DNA from: Roseiarcus sp963770275 | GTDB taxonomy: Bacteria; Pseudomonadota; Alphaproteobacteria; Rhizobiales; Beijerinckiaceae | Length of the DNA stretch: 64,000 bases | Direction: 5' to 3' | NCBI GenBank assembly: GCA_963770275.1 | Contig: CAVYPD010000016.1 | Span: forward strand, 57,729-121,728 | Shown here: piece by piece, positions 18,859-28,580 of the stretch | Layout: each line of letters begins with the position of its first letter | How positions within the stretch are numbered: the first letter of the stretch is position 1 | Made by a program: the position numbers and the translations under genes | The notes under the pieces: model-generated | The model's input: the letters and a program-made list of their open reading frames with translations, nothing else | What the model was told of the DNA's origin: nothing | Databases searched by the model: none

Positions 18859-20301
18859 CTAAGCGACCTTATTGCTCGGCGAACGAAGTAGCGCCGTCAG
18901 CACGGCTTTCGCTTCGTCGATCAGCCACTCCTGGTATCGATAGTACATCTCCGAGCCCATCGGCGTGACATACGAGACGAGCTGCTCCTCGCAGCGGCGA
19001 TGAAGCACGTCAAAGTCCTTGATCAGCTCTTCCGCCGCTTTTCGATCCTGCGGCGTCTGGATGACGTGCTCGGGCGGGAGCGCCTTGATCTGGTCTCGCG
19101 TGATGCTTGAGTGCGCGCGCGCTTTGATCTGCTCCTCGTTAAGACCCGGATAGGCGAGCGCCTTGAGCCGGGTCTCGAGCAGCGCCCGATTGGCGTCGAT
19201 GCGCCAGAGCCTGAAGCGACTGTAGACGCCCATCGCGTTCAAAAGGACCGTGGCCCCCATCGCCAGATAGATCCAGTAGGCAGGCGACATCAGATTCACG
19301 GCCCAGGGGAAATATTTGTCCGCGATCTCGGGCTGGCCGCTCGCGAAGAATTCGCGCGCTTCGTCAGCCAACGGCGCGCTGTCTTGCGACTTCGCCGAGG
19401 GCGGCGGATTGACGCGAACGAAATTGGGGAACTCTTCGCTCAGCAGCATCAGGAAGGCGACCCGCTCCGCGCGATGCACGCACGAGTTGGTCATGACGAG
19501 CGTATCGACCTGCGCGACGAGCTTGTCTGTCGCCGGGATCGGTTTGGTGATGTCATAAAAGCCCGCGGGAATCCGGCCCAAACTCAGCCACTTGTCGCGC
19601 GCGACTAAGCCCTCCATGTCCGCGGGAGCGACGATCTCGAGGTCGTATTTGTTCGCCAGCGTGCGCACCATCTCGGCATTCTCGTTCATGACGGAGGCGG
19701 CGAGGTCGAGTTGGCCGTCACGGACCAGCCCCGCCTGCGCTTCGAGATCATGATTCGAGGGCTTGAGACCAAGACCGCTGAGGTCGGAATTCTCCAGCAA
19801 TTGCTGCATCAGATAGCCCGTGCCCGAACCTTCCGGACCGATCCCGACCGAAGCGCCTTTGAGATCATCGAAGGTGTTGATCGCGCGTCCGCGCCGGGCA
19901 AACAGGAACAGGGATTCCGGCTGCGGCAGGCGCCCAAGGGTGGTCAGGCCGGCGTCAGCCGGCGCCGGCACGCCATCCTGCACGAAAGCGAACGCGGGAA
20001 CGCACACCCCGTTCTCGCCAACGAGACGGGCGATATTTTCGACCGACCCGGCCGTGGCGACGACTTTCAGGTGGCCGTTTTTCTTATGCGCCCGCGCGGC
20101 GAGCTTATCCCCGAGCGCGTGATAGGCGCCGGTCGGCGATCCGGTCAGGATGGAAGCTCTTAGAAACGCGTAGTCGCCGGAGACGGTGTAATAAAGGAGC
20201 GCGGCGACCGCCGCGAGAGCGGCAAGGGCGATCAAGAGCCCCCTCACCCACGCCTTTCGACCGCCGCTCGGTCCGAACGCAAGGTCGTCCAGAAAACTCA
20301 T
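18859..20301 (-). CDS. TAXI-family TRAP transporter solute-binding protein with membrane anchor
   Basis: A 480-residue protein. One N-terminal transmembrane helix (residues about 20-42) precedes a TAXI-type periplasmic binding domain: ILTGSPTGAYHALGDKLA, then FDDLKGASVGIGPEGSGTGYL and MNENAEMV. A second helix at about residue 370 (PAYWIYLAMGATVLLNAMGVY) leads into a charged, helical C-terminal tail of about 100 residues. The TRAP-type integral membrane subunits normally needed are absent here. I chose the ATG at 20301 (MSFLDDLAFG) rather than the open frame upstream. The gene lies just downstream of a CUT2 sugar ABC operon. Confidence 0.8.
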   Translation of the reverse strand: MSFLDDLAFGPSGGRKAWVRGLLIALAALAAVAALLYYTVSGDYAFLRASILTGSPTGAYHALGDKLAARAHKKNGHLKVVATAGSVENIARLVGENGVCVPAFAFVQDGVPAPADAGLTTLGRLPQPESLFLFARRGRAINTFDDLKGASVGIGPEGSGTGYLMQQLLENSDLSGLGLKPSNHDLEAQAGLVRDGQLDLAASVMNENAEMVRTLANKYDLEIVAPADMEGLVARDKWLSLGRIPAGFYDITKPIPATDKLVAQVDTLVMTNSCVHRAERVAFLMLLSEEFPNFVRVNPPPSAKSQDSAPLADEAREFFASGQPEIADKYFPWAVNLMSPAYWIYLAMGATVLLNAMGVYSRFRLWRIDANRALLETRLKALAYPGLNEEQIKARAHSSITRDQIKALPPEHVIQTPQDRKAAEELIKDFDVLHRRCEEQLVSYVTPMGSEMYYRYQEWLIDEAKAVLTALLRSPSNKVA

Positions 20302-20375
20302 GCTTCGGTGCTCAAATTGGTGAACGTCGCCGTGGATATTCGTAGCGCGGACCAGCGCAACGGCGTCGGACGACC

Positions 20376-21449
20376 TCAGATCGTGCGCCAGCGCGCGACG
20401 CAAGTGCGCAAAGATCGTTGGAGCTGATCGGACATAGTGCGCCGAGCGCGCGAATCCGTTCTGAACGGCGCTACCGCGCTCCGGCTCTCACGTCCGTAAA
20501 GCAAGAGCATGGCGACAATCACAATTCCGTAGATGATCTGCCGGCCGGCGTCCGGCATCTGCACGACCGAGAGTATGGATTGCAGAAGCGTGATGAGAAT
20601 GACGCCGGCGACGGTGCCAAGGTAACTGCCGCGTCCGCCGAGGATGGATGCGCCGCCGAGCACGACGGCGGCGATCGCCGGCAACAGGTAGGCGTCGCCC
20701 ATCGATTGCGCCGCCTTGCTCGCGTATCCGGCGAGCAAGACGCCGCCGAAGGCGGAGAGCCCGCCGGCAAGGGCAAATGCGACCAGCACCACGCGCTGGG
20801 TGTTGATGCCCGAGAGATAGGCCGCGCGCTCGCGATTGCCGATGCCGTAGACGGCGCGGCCGAAGGTGGTGCGCTTGAGCAGGAAAATCGCGCCGGCGCC
20901 GACCACCGCCCAGACGATAAGCGCATTTGGCAGGCCAAAAAAAAGTTCGCCGGTGGCAAGCGTGCGCATCGCCGGCGACGAGGAATCCTGCGGCGAGAAG
21001 CCGCCGGTGTGGAGCACCATCAGGCCTTGCGCGACCGCATTGACCGCAAGCGTGATGATCATCGAGGGAATGCGCAGGTAGGCGACGCCGAAGCCGTTGA
21101 CGAGGCCAAGCGCGACGCCGCAAGCGACGCCGAACGGTATGGCCATCGCATGGCCGACCGGCCCCCATCCGGTCGCAGCCGTCGACATCATGCCCCCGAC
21201 CGCGACCACCCACGGAATGGAGAGGTCGATCTGCCCGAGCAGAATGACGATCATCGTGCCCGTGGCGATCACGCCAAGGAACGAGGCGACCTTCAATTGC
21301 TGCAAAAGATATTCGGGCGAGAGAAAGCTGCTCGAATAGAGCGAGCCCAAAAGCAGCATCACGATCACGCAGGCGAAGGCGATCGCGACCGGCGGATCGA
21401 TCCGCCGCCTGATCGCGTCCGCAAACCCCGGCTGCGCGTTCTCGCTCAT
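20376..21449 (-). CDS. CUT2 sugar ABC transporter permease 2
   Basis: A 357-residue integral membrane subunit of the RbsC/BPD_transp_2 type. Visible are about 9-10 hydrophobic segments, GTMIVILLGQIDLSIPWVVA in place of the common GIDLSVG motif, and the C-terminal AIAAVVLGGASILGGRGSYLGT, which is the family signature. The last 30 residues are polar and Arg-rich, longer than usual. It overlaps the upstream permease gene by 4 bp (ATGA), so two non-identical permeases are translated in tandem to form a heterodimer. Confidence 0.9.
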   Translation of the reverse strand: MSENAQPGFADAIRRRIDPPVAIAFACVIVMLLLGSLYSSSFLSPEYLLQQLKVASFLGVIATGTMIVILLGQIDLSIPWVVAVGGMMSTAATGWGPVGHAMAIPFGVACGVALGLVNGFGVAYLRIPSMIITLAVNAVAQGLMVLHTGGFSPQDSSSPAMRTLATGELFFGLPNALIVWAVVGAGAIFLLKRTTFGRAVYGIGNRERAAYLSGINTQRVVLVAFALAGGLSAFGGVLLAGYASKAAQSMGDAYLLPAIAAVVLGGASILGGRGSYLGTVAGVILITLLQSILSVVQMPDAGRQIIYGIVIVAMLLLYGRESRSAVAPFRTDSRARRTMSDQLQRSLRTCVARWRTI

Positions 21450-22426
21450 GGGAAAAGCTCCAGCCGGTTGCGGACCTGGAACACCCTCGCCGAGCCGACG
21501 CAGACCGCGGCGAGCAGCACGAGACCCTGGAAAAGCGGCTGCCAGAGCGGATCGAGATTGAACACAAACAGAAGGTCGCCGATGGTGCGAAACATCAGCG
21601 CGCCGAAGATCGCGCCGATCGCGCTGCCCGAGCCGCCGAACAGCGACACGCCGCCGAGCACGACCGCGGCGATTGAGAACAGCGTGTAGGTATTGCCGTT
21701 GGCGGCCGAGGCCTCGCCCGAATAGGTGACGAAAGTGAGAAACAGCCCGCCGAGCGCGGCGACAAATCCCGATAGAAGATAGGCGCAGAACTTCGCGACG
21801 TCGACCGGAACTCCCGACATGTAGGCCGCGGTCTCGGACGAGCCGACGGCGTAGGTCGCCCGGCCGATCGCCGATCGGCTATAGGGGATCCAAACAAGCA
21901 GAACGACGCCGGCAAGCGCAACCAGGCTCGCCGGCACGACCCCGAAAATGCGTCCGGTCAGCCCATCGGCGAGCGGCCCATACACATCGCCGCCGGGAAC
22001 CGGGCGCAACAGAAGGGCGAGGCCGAAAAACACCGCGCCGCTGGCAATGGTGGCGACGATCGGCTGCAGGCGCCCATAAATGACGATGAGCCCGTTGACC
22101 GCGCCGCAGGCGAGGCCTGTCAGCAAAACCCCCAGAACGCCGAGCGTGGCGCTCGCCGCTGTTCCGACTACGATCCACGAGGCGACGCAATTGGTGAGGA
22201 CAAACACCGCGCCGACCGAAAGATCGATGCCGGCGGTGATAACGACGAAGGTCTGCGCCATCGCCACCAGCGCGAGCAGCACCCCCTTGTTGGCGGCCGT
22301 CTGCACCACATTGGCGCTGAAGCCCGCAGGATGATTGCTCGCGTAGATCGCGAACATCACGACGAAGAAGATGACCGAGAGAAGGGTCGCGCGGTTTTGG
22401 GCGAGAAGATAGCGCCAATCGCTCAT
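21446..22426 (-). CDS. CUT2 sugar ABC transporter permease 1
   Basis: A 326-residue RbsC-like permease. It contains AQTFVVITAGIDLSVGAVFVL, the classic CUT2 permease signature. Near the C-terminus is SIAAVVLGGVSLFGGSGSAIGA. It overlaps the ATPase gene upstream and the second permease downstream by 4 bp each, so the operon is tightly coupled. With the ATPase at 22423 and the binding protein at 24087 it makes a complete importer. The sugar is not identifiable from sequence. Confidence 0.9.
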   Translation of the reverse strand: MSDWRYLLAQNRATLLSVIFFVVMFAIYASNHPAGFSANVVQTAANKGVLLALVAMAQTFVVITAGIDLSVGAVFVLTNCVASWIVVGTAASATLGVLGVLLTGLACGAVNGLIVIYGRLQPIVATIASGAVFFGLALLLRPVPGGDVYGPLADGLTGRIFGVVPASLVALAGVVLLVWIPYSRSAIGRATYAVGSSETAAYMSGVPVDVAKFCAYLLSGFVAALGGLFLTFVTYSGEASAANGNTYTLFSIAAVVLGGVSLFGGSGSAIGAIFGALMFRTIGDLLFVFNLDPLWQPLFQGLVLLAAVCVGSARVFQVRNRLELFP

Positions 22427-23979
22427 TGCGCCGGCGCTCCGGCCGCGGCTTCTTCCGACGAAATGTTGAGCGCGCTCGCGATCAGCGCCCGCTCGGTGAT
22501 CTCGGCGCCTGCGAGCTCGCGCCTGATCGCCCCGTTGTAGAGCACCAGGGCGCGGTCGCAGCAGCCAATCAATTCGTCATAGTCGGTCGTGTAGAAGACG
22601 ATCGCGGCGCCCTCATCCGCGAGCCGGCGTAACAGCATGTAGATTTCCTGCTTGGTGCCGACATCGATGCCCCGCGTCGGATCGTTGAGCAGGATGATGC
22701 GCGGCTCGGCCATCAGCCACTTGGCGATGACCACCTTCTGCTGATTGCCGCCGGACAGCGAGCCCGCAGGAGCGTCGCTTCCCGCGGTTTGGATGTCCAG
22801 GAGGTCGATCATCTCGCCGACCAGTCCATGTTCGCGCGCGCGATCGATCACCCCGCCTTTCGAGACGCGCGGCAGGGCGGCGAAGGAGAGGTTTTCGCGC
22901 ACCGACATCGGCAGCATCAACCCTTCCGTCTTGCGATCCTCGGGAATGAGCGCCATGCCGATCCGCTTCCCCTTCGCCGCGTGCGGGCTCGAGGGGGACA
23001 CGGGGACGCCGGCTACTCGAATCTCGCCCGATACGCCGCGCAGGACGCCGAACAGCGCCAGCAGCAATTCGCGCTGGCCCTGCCCGTCGAGACCGCCGAG
23101 GCCAACGACTTCGCCCGCTTCGGCGGTGAACGAAATGTCGCGCAGACGGTCCCCCCAGCTGAGGTTCCGGACCTCGAGCAGCGGCGCCGCGCCCTTTGCC
23201 CGCGCCGCCGGCTTCGGCGGAAAAATGTGGCTGTACTCACGCCCGATCATCATTTCGACGACCTCGTTGTCGGTCTTCGTTCCGGCCACATAGGTCGCGA
23301 CATTGGCGCCGTTCCTGAACACGGTGCTCTCGTCGGCGAGTTCCGCGATCTCGTGCATGCGGTGCGAAATGAACAGGAGCGCCAGCCCCTCCTGGCGCAA
23401 GCGCTTGAGGACGACGAACACCTTGGCGACGTCGGCGGCCGTGAGCGCCGAAGTCGCCTCGTCGAGAATGAGGACGCGCGGCTTGCGGGCCAGCGCCTTG
23501 GCGATCTCCACCATCTGCCGGCGCGACAGCGGCAGATCCTTGACCAGCGCCATCGGATGAATGTCGGGCGCGCCGGCGCGCTCGAGCGCTTCCTCAGCGA
23601 GGCGTCGCTGCGCGCGCCGGTCGATCAGCCCGAAGCGGCGCGGCGGATTGGAGATGGCGATGTTATCGGCGACCGAAAGGTCGGGAACGAGCGAAAGCTC
23701 CTGGAAGATGCAGACAATGCCGGCGCGGTTGGCCGCGGCTGGCGAATCGAAGGCGACTTCCGCCCCGTCGAGCACGATGCGTCCGACGTCCGGCGCTACG
23801 ACGCCAGACAGGATCTTGATCAACGTCGACTTGCCCGCGCCGTTCTCGCCGAGAATGCCGTGAATGCGAGCCGCGAACACGGTGAGATCCGCGTTGGCGA
23901 GGGCGCGCACGCCGCCATAGCGCTTGGATACGCCCTCCATCCGCAAAATCGGCGAGGCCGCCGGCTCCAGTCGCGTCAC
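22423..23979 (-). CDS. CUT2 sugar ABC transporter ATP-binding protein (double ABC)
   Basis: A 518-residue peripheral ATPase with two fused nucleotide-binding domains, like RbsA/MglA. The first domain has Walker A GENGAGKSTLIK, a signature region LPLSRRQMVEIAKAL and Walker B VLILDEATSAL. The second has the degenerate Walker A position GLGGLDGQGQRELL, signature LSGGNQQKVVIAKWL and Walker B RIILLNDPTRGID. The LSRRQ variant is normal for CUT2 first domains. Start ATG at 23979. The stop overlaps the permease start (ATGA). Confidence 0.93.
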   Translation of the reverse strand: MTRLEPAASPILRMEGVSKRYGGVRALANADLTVFAARIHGILGENGAGKSTLIKILSGVVAPDVGRIVLDGAEVAFDSPAAANRAGIVCIFQELSLVPDLSVADNIAISNPPRRFGLIDRRAQRRLAEEALERAGAPDIHPMALVKDLPLSRRQMVEIAKALARKPRVLILDEATSALTAADVAKVFVVLKRLRQEGLALLFISHRMHEIAELADESTVFRNGANVATYVAGTKTDNEVVEMMIGREYSHIFPPKPAARAKGAAPLLEVRNLSWGDRLRDISFTAEAGEVVGLGGLDGQGQRELLLALFGVLRGVSGEIRVAGVPVSPSSPHAAKGKRIGMALIPEDRKTEGLMLPMSVRENLSFAALPRVSKGGVIDRAREHGLVGEMIDLLDIQTAGSDAPAGSLSGGNQQKVVIAKWLMAEPRIILLNDPTRGIDVGTKQEIYMLLRRLADEGAAIVFYTTDYDELIGCCDRALVLYNGAIRRELAGAEITERALIASALNISSEEAAAGAPAQ

Positions 23980-24086
23980 GCAGCCAAACCTCGCCGGAGA
24001 AGAAACCCAAGGGGCCGCGCGCGGCGGCCTCGCGCACGACCGCCGCGGAACATCACCGTTCCGCGGCGGCCTCGCGTTCGATCAGG

Positions 24087-25228
24087 CTACTTGTTTTCTT
24101 TCGTCTGTCCCATGATCTCCTGCGCGTGAAGTTGATGTTGCAGGTCGGGAAGGAATTGCCGACGAAGAAGTTGTCGGACTGGGCGGCGTAGTAGTTTTCG
24201 CCGTCCTTGAAGTTGGGATCCTCTGCCGTCGCCAGCGGCAGTTTGACCGACTGAGGCACCACCTGCCCTTCGAGCGCGGCGATCGCGACCTTGATTGCGA
24301 CCGCAACCTGGGCCGGTCCGGTGCCGCCGGACGAGCACAGCAATCCTTGGCCCGAAAGCTTCGCGCAGAACTTGCGGAACCCATTCTCGGTCTCGCCGCC
24401 GAACGGCACCATCGGGTGCTTGGCGTCGAGGAGCGCCTGGACGACGCCGGTGTCTCCGCCCTGCGCCGTGATGCCGTCGAAATGCTTCTGCACTGCGATG
24501 GCGTCGGCGCTCACCTTCTGCGCGGTCGGATCGTCCCACTTGCCGAAAACTTCGACCACGTCCCACTTCTTTCCGGTCGCATCGAGAGCCTGATGGATGC
24601 CGTCATGACGGTCGCGGTCGACCGAGGTGCCCGAGACGCCGCGCACTTCGAGAACCTTGCCGCCATTGGGAATATGTTTCGCCAGCCATTGACCCCAGTA
24701 GACGCCAAGACCCTTCTGGTCGACATCGACGTTGATCGCGTCCTCCGAGTCGAGAATGTTGTCGAACGCCACCAGCACCACGCCCGCTTCGTTGGCGCGC
24801 TTGATGACCGGTTTGAACGCCGCCGGATTTTGCGCATTCACGACGATCGCGTCAAAGCCGGAATCAATGAAATTGTTGATCGCTGCGATCTGCGCCGCGA
24901 CGTCCTCGCCGGTTGAAACGACTTTGAATTCCTTGAGCTTGGCGGCAACGTCCGGCTGCGCCGCAAAGGCCTTCGCGGTTTGGATCATCTGAATGCGCCA
25001 GGTGTTGGCGATATAGCCGTTGGCGAGCGCGATGCGGAAAGGCGCTTTCTTGGCCGGGAACTTGAAGAACTTCGTCTTGTCGGTCCACGGCGCGAAGCAG
25101 CCTGGATCGGCGGCAGGGCCGGCGACGACTTCGGGGCCGGCGGCAAAGGCGGGCGCCGAGAAGGCGCACGCAGCAGTCAACATCGCGCCGCCGACGGCGG
25201 CCACGACGACATGGCGGAAATAATTCAT
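24087..25228 (-). CDS. CUT2 sugar ABC transporter substrate-binding protein (3' frameshift)
   Basis: A periplasmic binding protein of about 380 residues. The signal peptide is MNYFRHVVVAAVGGAMLTAA...PAFA, preceded by a strong GGGAGGACA ribosome site. The type I fold includes ALANGYIANTWRIQMIQTAKAF, then AIVVNAQNPAAFKPVIKRANEAGVVLVAFDN, and DVDQKGLGVYWGQWLAKH. The last residues should read FTAQEIMGQTKENK with stop at 24087, but a one-base shift near 24130 moves the frame and extends it to 24053. It is first in the operon SBP-ATPase-permease-permease. A pair of Cys residues (CFAPW; CSSGG) is unusual for ribose binders, and the substrate is unknown. Confidence 0.88.
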
Positions 25229-25536
25229 CCTTGTCCTCCCTTTTGCGTCTCGATCGGCCGGCCTCATCGAAGCCTCGTCGCCGTCAAGCGCCTTGTTTGG
25301 TCGCTCATCACCACCACCGCCTGGCCCCGGAACCGCCGGAGACGCCAAATCGGCGGTCTGATGCGCTGACATGCCAGTATAACGGATCGCCCCGCGAGTA
25401 CACAAGTCCGTGATCGAACCATCCGCGCGACGGCGACCAACCGCCCGCCCGGGTTGGAATCGTCGCGGCCATGCTACACGCCTTCTGGTGATCTGAGCGG
25501 GCCTGCCGCCCGGGGCGCGTTCACAGGGAGGCAAGA
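25229..25536. other. Divergent intergenic region, about 300 bp
   Basis: This separates the sugar-binding protein gene (minus) from the CMD-domain gene (plus) and must hold both promoters. I see ribosome binding sites at each edge (GGGAGGAC before 25228 and GGGAGGCAAG before 25537). There is no convincing gene, long dyad or riboswitch in between. Confidence 0.5.
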
Positions 25537-25947
25537 ATGGCCACAGTCAAGCTCTGGACCGATGCGGAGGCGGAAGCGCACCCAAAGGTCAAAGCGGTTT
25601 TCGACGATATCCGGGCGACCCGGAAGTCGGACTTCGTCAACAATTTCTGGCGCGGCCTGGCCAACCAGCCCGAGATTCTCGAACGCACCTGGAACACGCT
25701 GAAAGCGGTGATGGGCGCGCCCGGACCGCTCGATCCCCTGACCCGGGAACTGATCTACATCGCCGTTTCGATAACGAACAACTGCTCCTATTGCATCCAT
25801 TCGCATACGGCGGCGGCCCGCGCGAAGGGGATGACCGACGCGCAATATTCCGATTTTCTGGCGGTGGTGGGCATGGCCTCGCAGACAAACGCGCTGGTGA
25901 CAGGCCTGCAACTGCCCGTCGACGCGGCTTTCCTCATCGAGAGCTGA
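25537..25947 (+). CDS. AhpD/carboxymuconolactone decarboxylase-family peroxidase-like protein
   Basis: A 136-residue all-helical protein of the CMD/AhpD family. The redox-active motif is CSYCIHSHTAAARAKGM, the CxxCxxxH arrangement of AhpD-type alkylhydroperoxidases. The N-terminal part contains DFVNNFWRGLANQPEILERTWN. Members reduce peroxides using a Cys pair. A monocistronic gene, it ends before a clear terminator shared with rpsA. Confidence 0.87.
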   Translation: MATVKLWTDAEAEAHPKVKAVFDDIRATRKSDFVNNFWRGLANQPEILERTWNTLKAVMGAPGPLDPLTRELIYIAVSITNNCSYCIHSHTAAARAKGMTDAQYSDFLAVVGMASQTNALVTGLQLPVDAAFLIES

Positions 25948-26011
25948 ACACCGACGCGTCGGGCCTTCGGGGACAACGGCGCTGGCGAGTTGGATCCGAG
26001 GCGCCGGCAAC

Positions 26012-26048
26012 AAAAAGCCCGCCCGGGATCGCTCCCGCGCGGGCTTTC
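26012..26048. terminator. Bidirectional rho-independent terminator
   Basis: A GC-rich hairpin has arms AAAAGCCCGC and GCGGGCTTTC around a GGGATCGCTCCC-type centre, flanked by A-rich bases on the left and T-rich bases on the right. It lies between the convergent CMD gene (plus) and rpsA (minus) and can serve both. Confidence 0.85.
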
Positions 26049-26072
26049 TGTTTAAGCTGACTGGCGGCGCGC

Positions 26073-27809
26073 TTACTTCGCCTTCTCGCCCTTGTCGCGG
26101 GCCTTCAGCGCCGCGCCAAGAATATCGCCGAGCGAAGCGCCCGAGTTGGCCGAGCCGTATTGCGCGATCGCCTCCTTCTCCTCAGCGACTTCGAGCGCCT
26201 TGATGGAGACTGCGATCTTGCGCGCCCGCCGGTCGAACTGGATGATGCGCGCGTCGACCTTCTCGCCGACCGAGAAGCGCTCGGGACGCTGGTCGCCGCG
26301 GTCGCGCGCGAGCTCGTTGCGCTTGATGAAGGCGGTGAGATCCGTGCCCACAATCTTCACCTCGAGGCCGCCGTCCTTGACCTCGACGACCTCGCAGGTC
26401 ACGACCGAGCCCTTGCGCAGTTCGCCCTCGCCGCTCTCTTCGCCGGCCTTCTTGGCGGCGAACGGGTCAGTGGCCATTTGCTTGATCCCGATGGCGATGC
26501 GCTCCTTCTCGACATCGACGTCAAGCACCTTGGCTTTAACCTTGTCGCCTTTCTTGTAGTCCTCGATCGCCTGCTCGCCAGGCCTGTTCCAGTCGAGATC
26601 GGAGAGATGGACCATGCCGTCGACATCGGCGTCGAGGCCGACGAACAGCCCGAACTCGGTCTTGTTCTTGACCTCGCCCTCGACGATCGAGCCGATCGGA
26701 TGCTTCTCCGCGAAAGCCTCCCACGGGTTCTGCAGCGTCTGCTTGAGGCCAAGCGAGATGCGGCGCTTGGAGGCGTCGACCTCGAGCACCTGAACCTCGA
26801 CCTCCTGGCTGGTCGAGACGATCTTGCCAGGGTGGACGTTCTTCTTGGTCCAGGACATTTCGGAGACGTGGATGAGGCCCTCGATGCCGGGCTCAAGTTC
26901 GACGAACGCGCCGTAGTCGGCAATGTTGGTGACGCGGCCCTTGAGCTTCTGGCCGACGGCGTAGCGCGTCTCAATGTTCGACCACGGATCTTCCTGCAAC
27001 TGCTTCATGCCAAGCGAGATGCGGTGGGTCTCATGGTTGATCTTGATGATGCGCACCTTGACCTGCTGGCCGATGGTCAAGACTTCGCTCGGATGGTTGA
27101 CGCGCCGCCAGGCGATGTCGGTCACATGCAGAAGGCCGTCGATGCCGCCAAGATCGACGAACGCGCCGTAGTCGGTGAGGTTCTTGACCGTGCCGTCGAT
27201 GACCTGCCCCTCGGCGAGGTTGGCGACGATCTCGTGGCGCTGCTCGGCGCGGCTCTCCTCGAGCACGGTGCGGCGGGAAACGACGATATTGCCGCGTCGC
27301 CGGTCCATCTTGAGGATCTGGAACGGCTGGGGCACGTTCATCAGCGGGCCAACGTCGCGCACCGGACGAATGTCGACCTGGCTGCGCGGCAGGAAGGCGA
27401 CCGCCCCGTCGAGGTCGACGGTGAAGCCGCCCTTGACCTGGTTGAAGATGACCCCTTCGACCTTCTCGTTCTTCTCGAACGCCTGCTCGAGCTTGACCCA
27501 GCTCTCCTCGCGCCTCGCCTTGTCGCGCGAGATGACCGCTTCGCCGAGCGCGTTCTCGATCCGCTCGAGATAGACTTCGACTTCGTCGCCAAGCCCAGGC
27601 GCCGGGTCGCGTCCATGATTGGTGAATTCCTTGAGCGCCACGCGCCCTTCGGTCTTGAGGCCGACGTCGATGACGGCCATGTCCTTTTCGATCGCGACGA
27701 CCTTGCCCTTGACGACCGTTCCTTCGAACGCCTCGTCGTCGCCGTAGGTCTCGTTCAATAGTGCGGTGAAATCCTCGCGCGTCGGCGCCAGGGATTGTAT
27801 GGAAGCCAT
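26073..27809 (-). CDS. rpsA: 30S ribosomal protein S1
   Basis: A 578-residue RNA-binding ribosomal protein that loads mRNA on the 30S subunit. Six S1 OB-fold repeats are visible in order, for example GTVVKGKVVAIEKDMAVIDVG, then GQVIDGTVKNLTDYGAFVDLGG, GQKLKGRVTNIADYGAFVELE and GSIVEGEVKNKTEFGLFVGLD. It has a short acidic/basic C-terminus. Length and domain count match alphaproteobacterial S1. No frameshift is seen in this 1.7-kb gene. The cmk gene that often precedes rpsA is not present upstream. Confidence 0.97.
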   Translation of the reverse strand: MASIQSLAPTREDFTALLNETYGDDEAFEGTVVKGKVVAIEKDMAVIDVGLKTEGRVALKEFTNHGRDPAPGLGDEVEVYLERIENALGEAVISRDKARREESWVKLEQAFEKNEKVEGVIFNQVKGGFTVDLDGAVAFLPRSQVDIRPVRDVGPLMNVPQPFQILKMDRRRGNIVVSRRTVLEESRAEQRHEIVANLAEGQVIDGTVKNLTDYGAFVDLGGIDGLLHVTDIAWRRVNHPSEVLTIGQQVKVRIIKINHETHRISLGMKQLQEDPWSNIETRYAVGQKLKGRVTNIADYGAFVELEPGIEGLIHVSEMSWTKKNVHPGKIVSTSQEVEVQVLEVDASKRRISLGLKQTLQNPWEAFAEKHPIGSIVEGEVKNKTEFGLFVGLDADVDGMVHLSDLDWNRPGEQAIEDYKKGDKVKAKVLDVDVEKERIAIGIKQMATDPFAAKKAGEESGEGELRKGSVVTCEVVEVKDGGLEVKIVGTDLTAFIKRNELARDRGDQRPERFSVGEKVDARIIQFDRRARKIAVSIKALEVAEEKEAIAQYGSANSGASLGDILGAALKARDKGEKAK

Positions 27810-28193
27810 TGGTTCTCCTAATTGCGCCCTTTTGTTCGGGCAACGCCGGCTTTGGGTTCGTGTTGACGTTCAGGCGTCTGCCGACCGGAAAGGTCCGCGC
27901 GTAAACGGCGCGCGACCCTTATCACCGCTTTTGGCGGCTGAGCCGGCGTATTTGGCCGGCGGCGGAAGCCCAGGGTTTGATCGCCATATGGGGAGCCCAC
28001 GCGGCGAGCGCCAGCCGCTAGCAGGAAAGTCCGCCTGATTCAATGGCGAAAACGCTTGGAAATGAAACGGTTGGAAATGAAAGCGCTCGACGACGCCCTT
28101 CGTCGCTGGGAACTGGCCCCGGCTCCCGCGGCGAGCGATTGCTGGGACGAAGCGGCGTCATTTCGAAAGCCTTCGGACGTCGCCGCCTGCGCG
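27810..28193. other. Intergenic region upstream of rpsA
   Basis: About 380 bp. The rpsA promoter and leader must lie here. I see a short open frame on the plus strand from 28056, but it runs antisense into the better-supported gene at 28194. No tRNA, attenuator or gene is supported. Confidence 0.4.
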
Positions 28194-28565
28194 CTAGGTG
28201 ACCGGCTCGAGTTCCCGAATATCTTCATTCCTGAGAACGAACGAACCTTCGTTCACTTGGCGCAGGCCGTTCAAGAATATCGAAATATCGATTTCCTGAT
28301 CTTCATCCTGGTCTTCGAGCGGCTTGAACCGGCCGTGGAAAAAGGCGTATTCTATGCCGTCGATTAAATAAGGAACAATACCTTCCAGCCTAAAGGCAAG
28401 TCTCTCTTCGTTTTTCTGCGGGAATTTGAAATTAAATCCAAGAATCTTTCTTATTTTGTACATTTTACCTTCTTTGAGATATTCATCAACAAAACGGTTT
28501 CTGACGCCATCAATCGGTTGCGCATTGACGCAAACAATTTTCTGACCAACAAACCAATCGCGCAT
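28194..28565 (-). CDS. Hypothetical protein, small SH3-like accessory family
   Basis: About 123 residues, begun at the ATG at 28565 (MRDWFVGQKIVCVN) with GGTGGGGA upstream. The opening FVGQKIVCVN followed by LKEGKMYKIRKI, and the ending DISIFLNGLRQV, resemble a set of short hypothetical proteins found in rhizobial and phage-associated loci. That match is from memory and unverified. Composition is visibly lower in GC than the neighbours, suggesting acquisition. Function unknown. No operon partner. Confidence 0.6.
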   Translation of the reverse strand: MRDWFVGQKIVCVNAQPIDGVRNRFVDEYLKEGKMYKIRKILGFNFKFPQKNEERLAFRLEGIVPYLIDGIEYAFFHGRFKPLEDQDEDQEIDISIFLNGLRQVNEGSFVLRNEDIRELEPVT

Positions 28566-28580
28566 TTCATTCCCCACCAC

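Noticed and set aside
20418..21689. A 423-codon plus-strand frame opposite two permeases
   Set aside because: Very rich in Asp/Arg/Glu/His as expected for the complement of hydrophobic codons; a shadow.
22789..24129. A 446-codon plus-strand frame opposite the sugar ABC ATPase
   Set aside because: Antisense to a gene with complete Walker and signature motifs; no recognisable domain.
26160..27761. A 533-codon open frame opposite rpsA
   Set aside because: It is the antisense shadow of rpsA. Its composition is Leu/Asp/Arg-rich with no domain, and rpsA is certain.
28056..28367. A 103-codon plus-strand frame
   Set aside because: Overlaps the better-supported minus-strand hypothetical gene at 28194-28565 and has no ribosome site.
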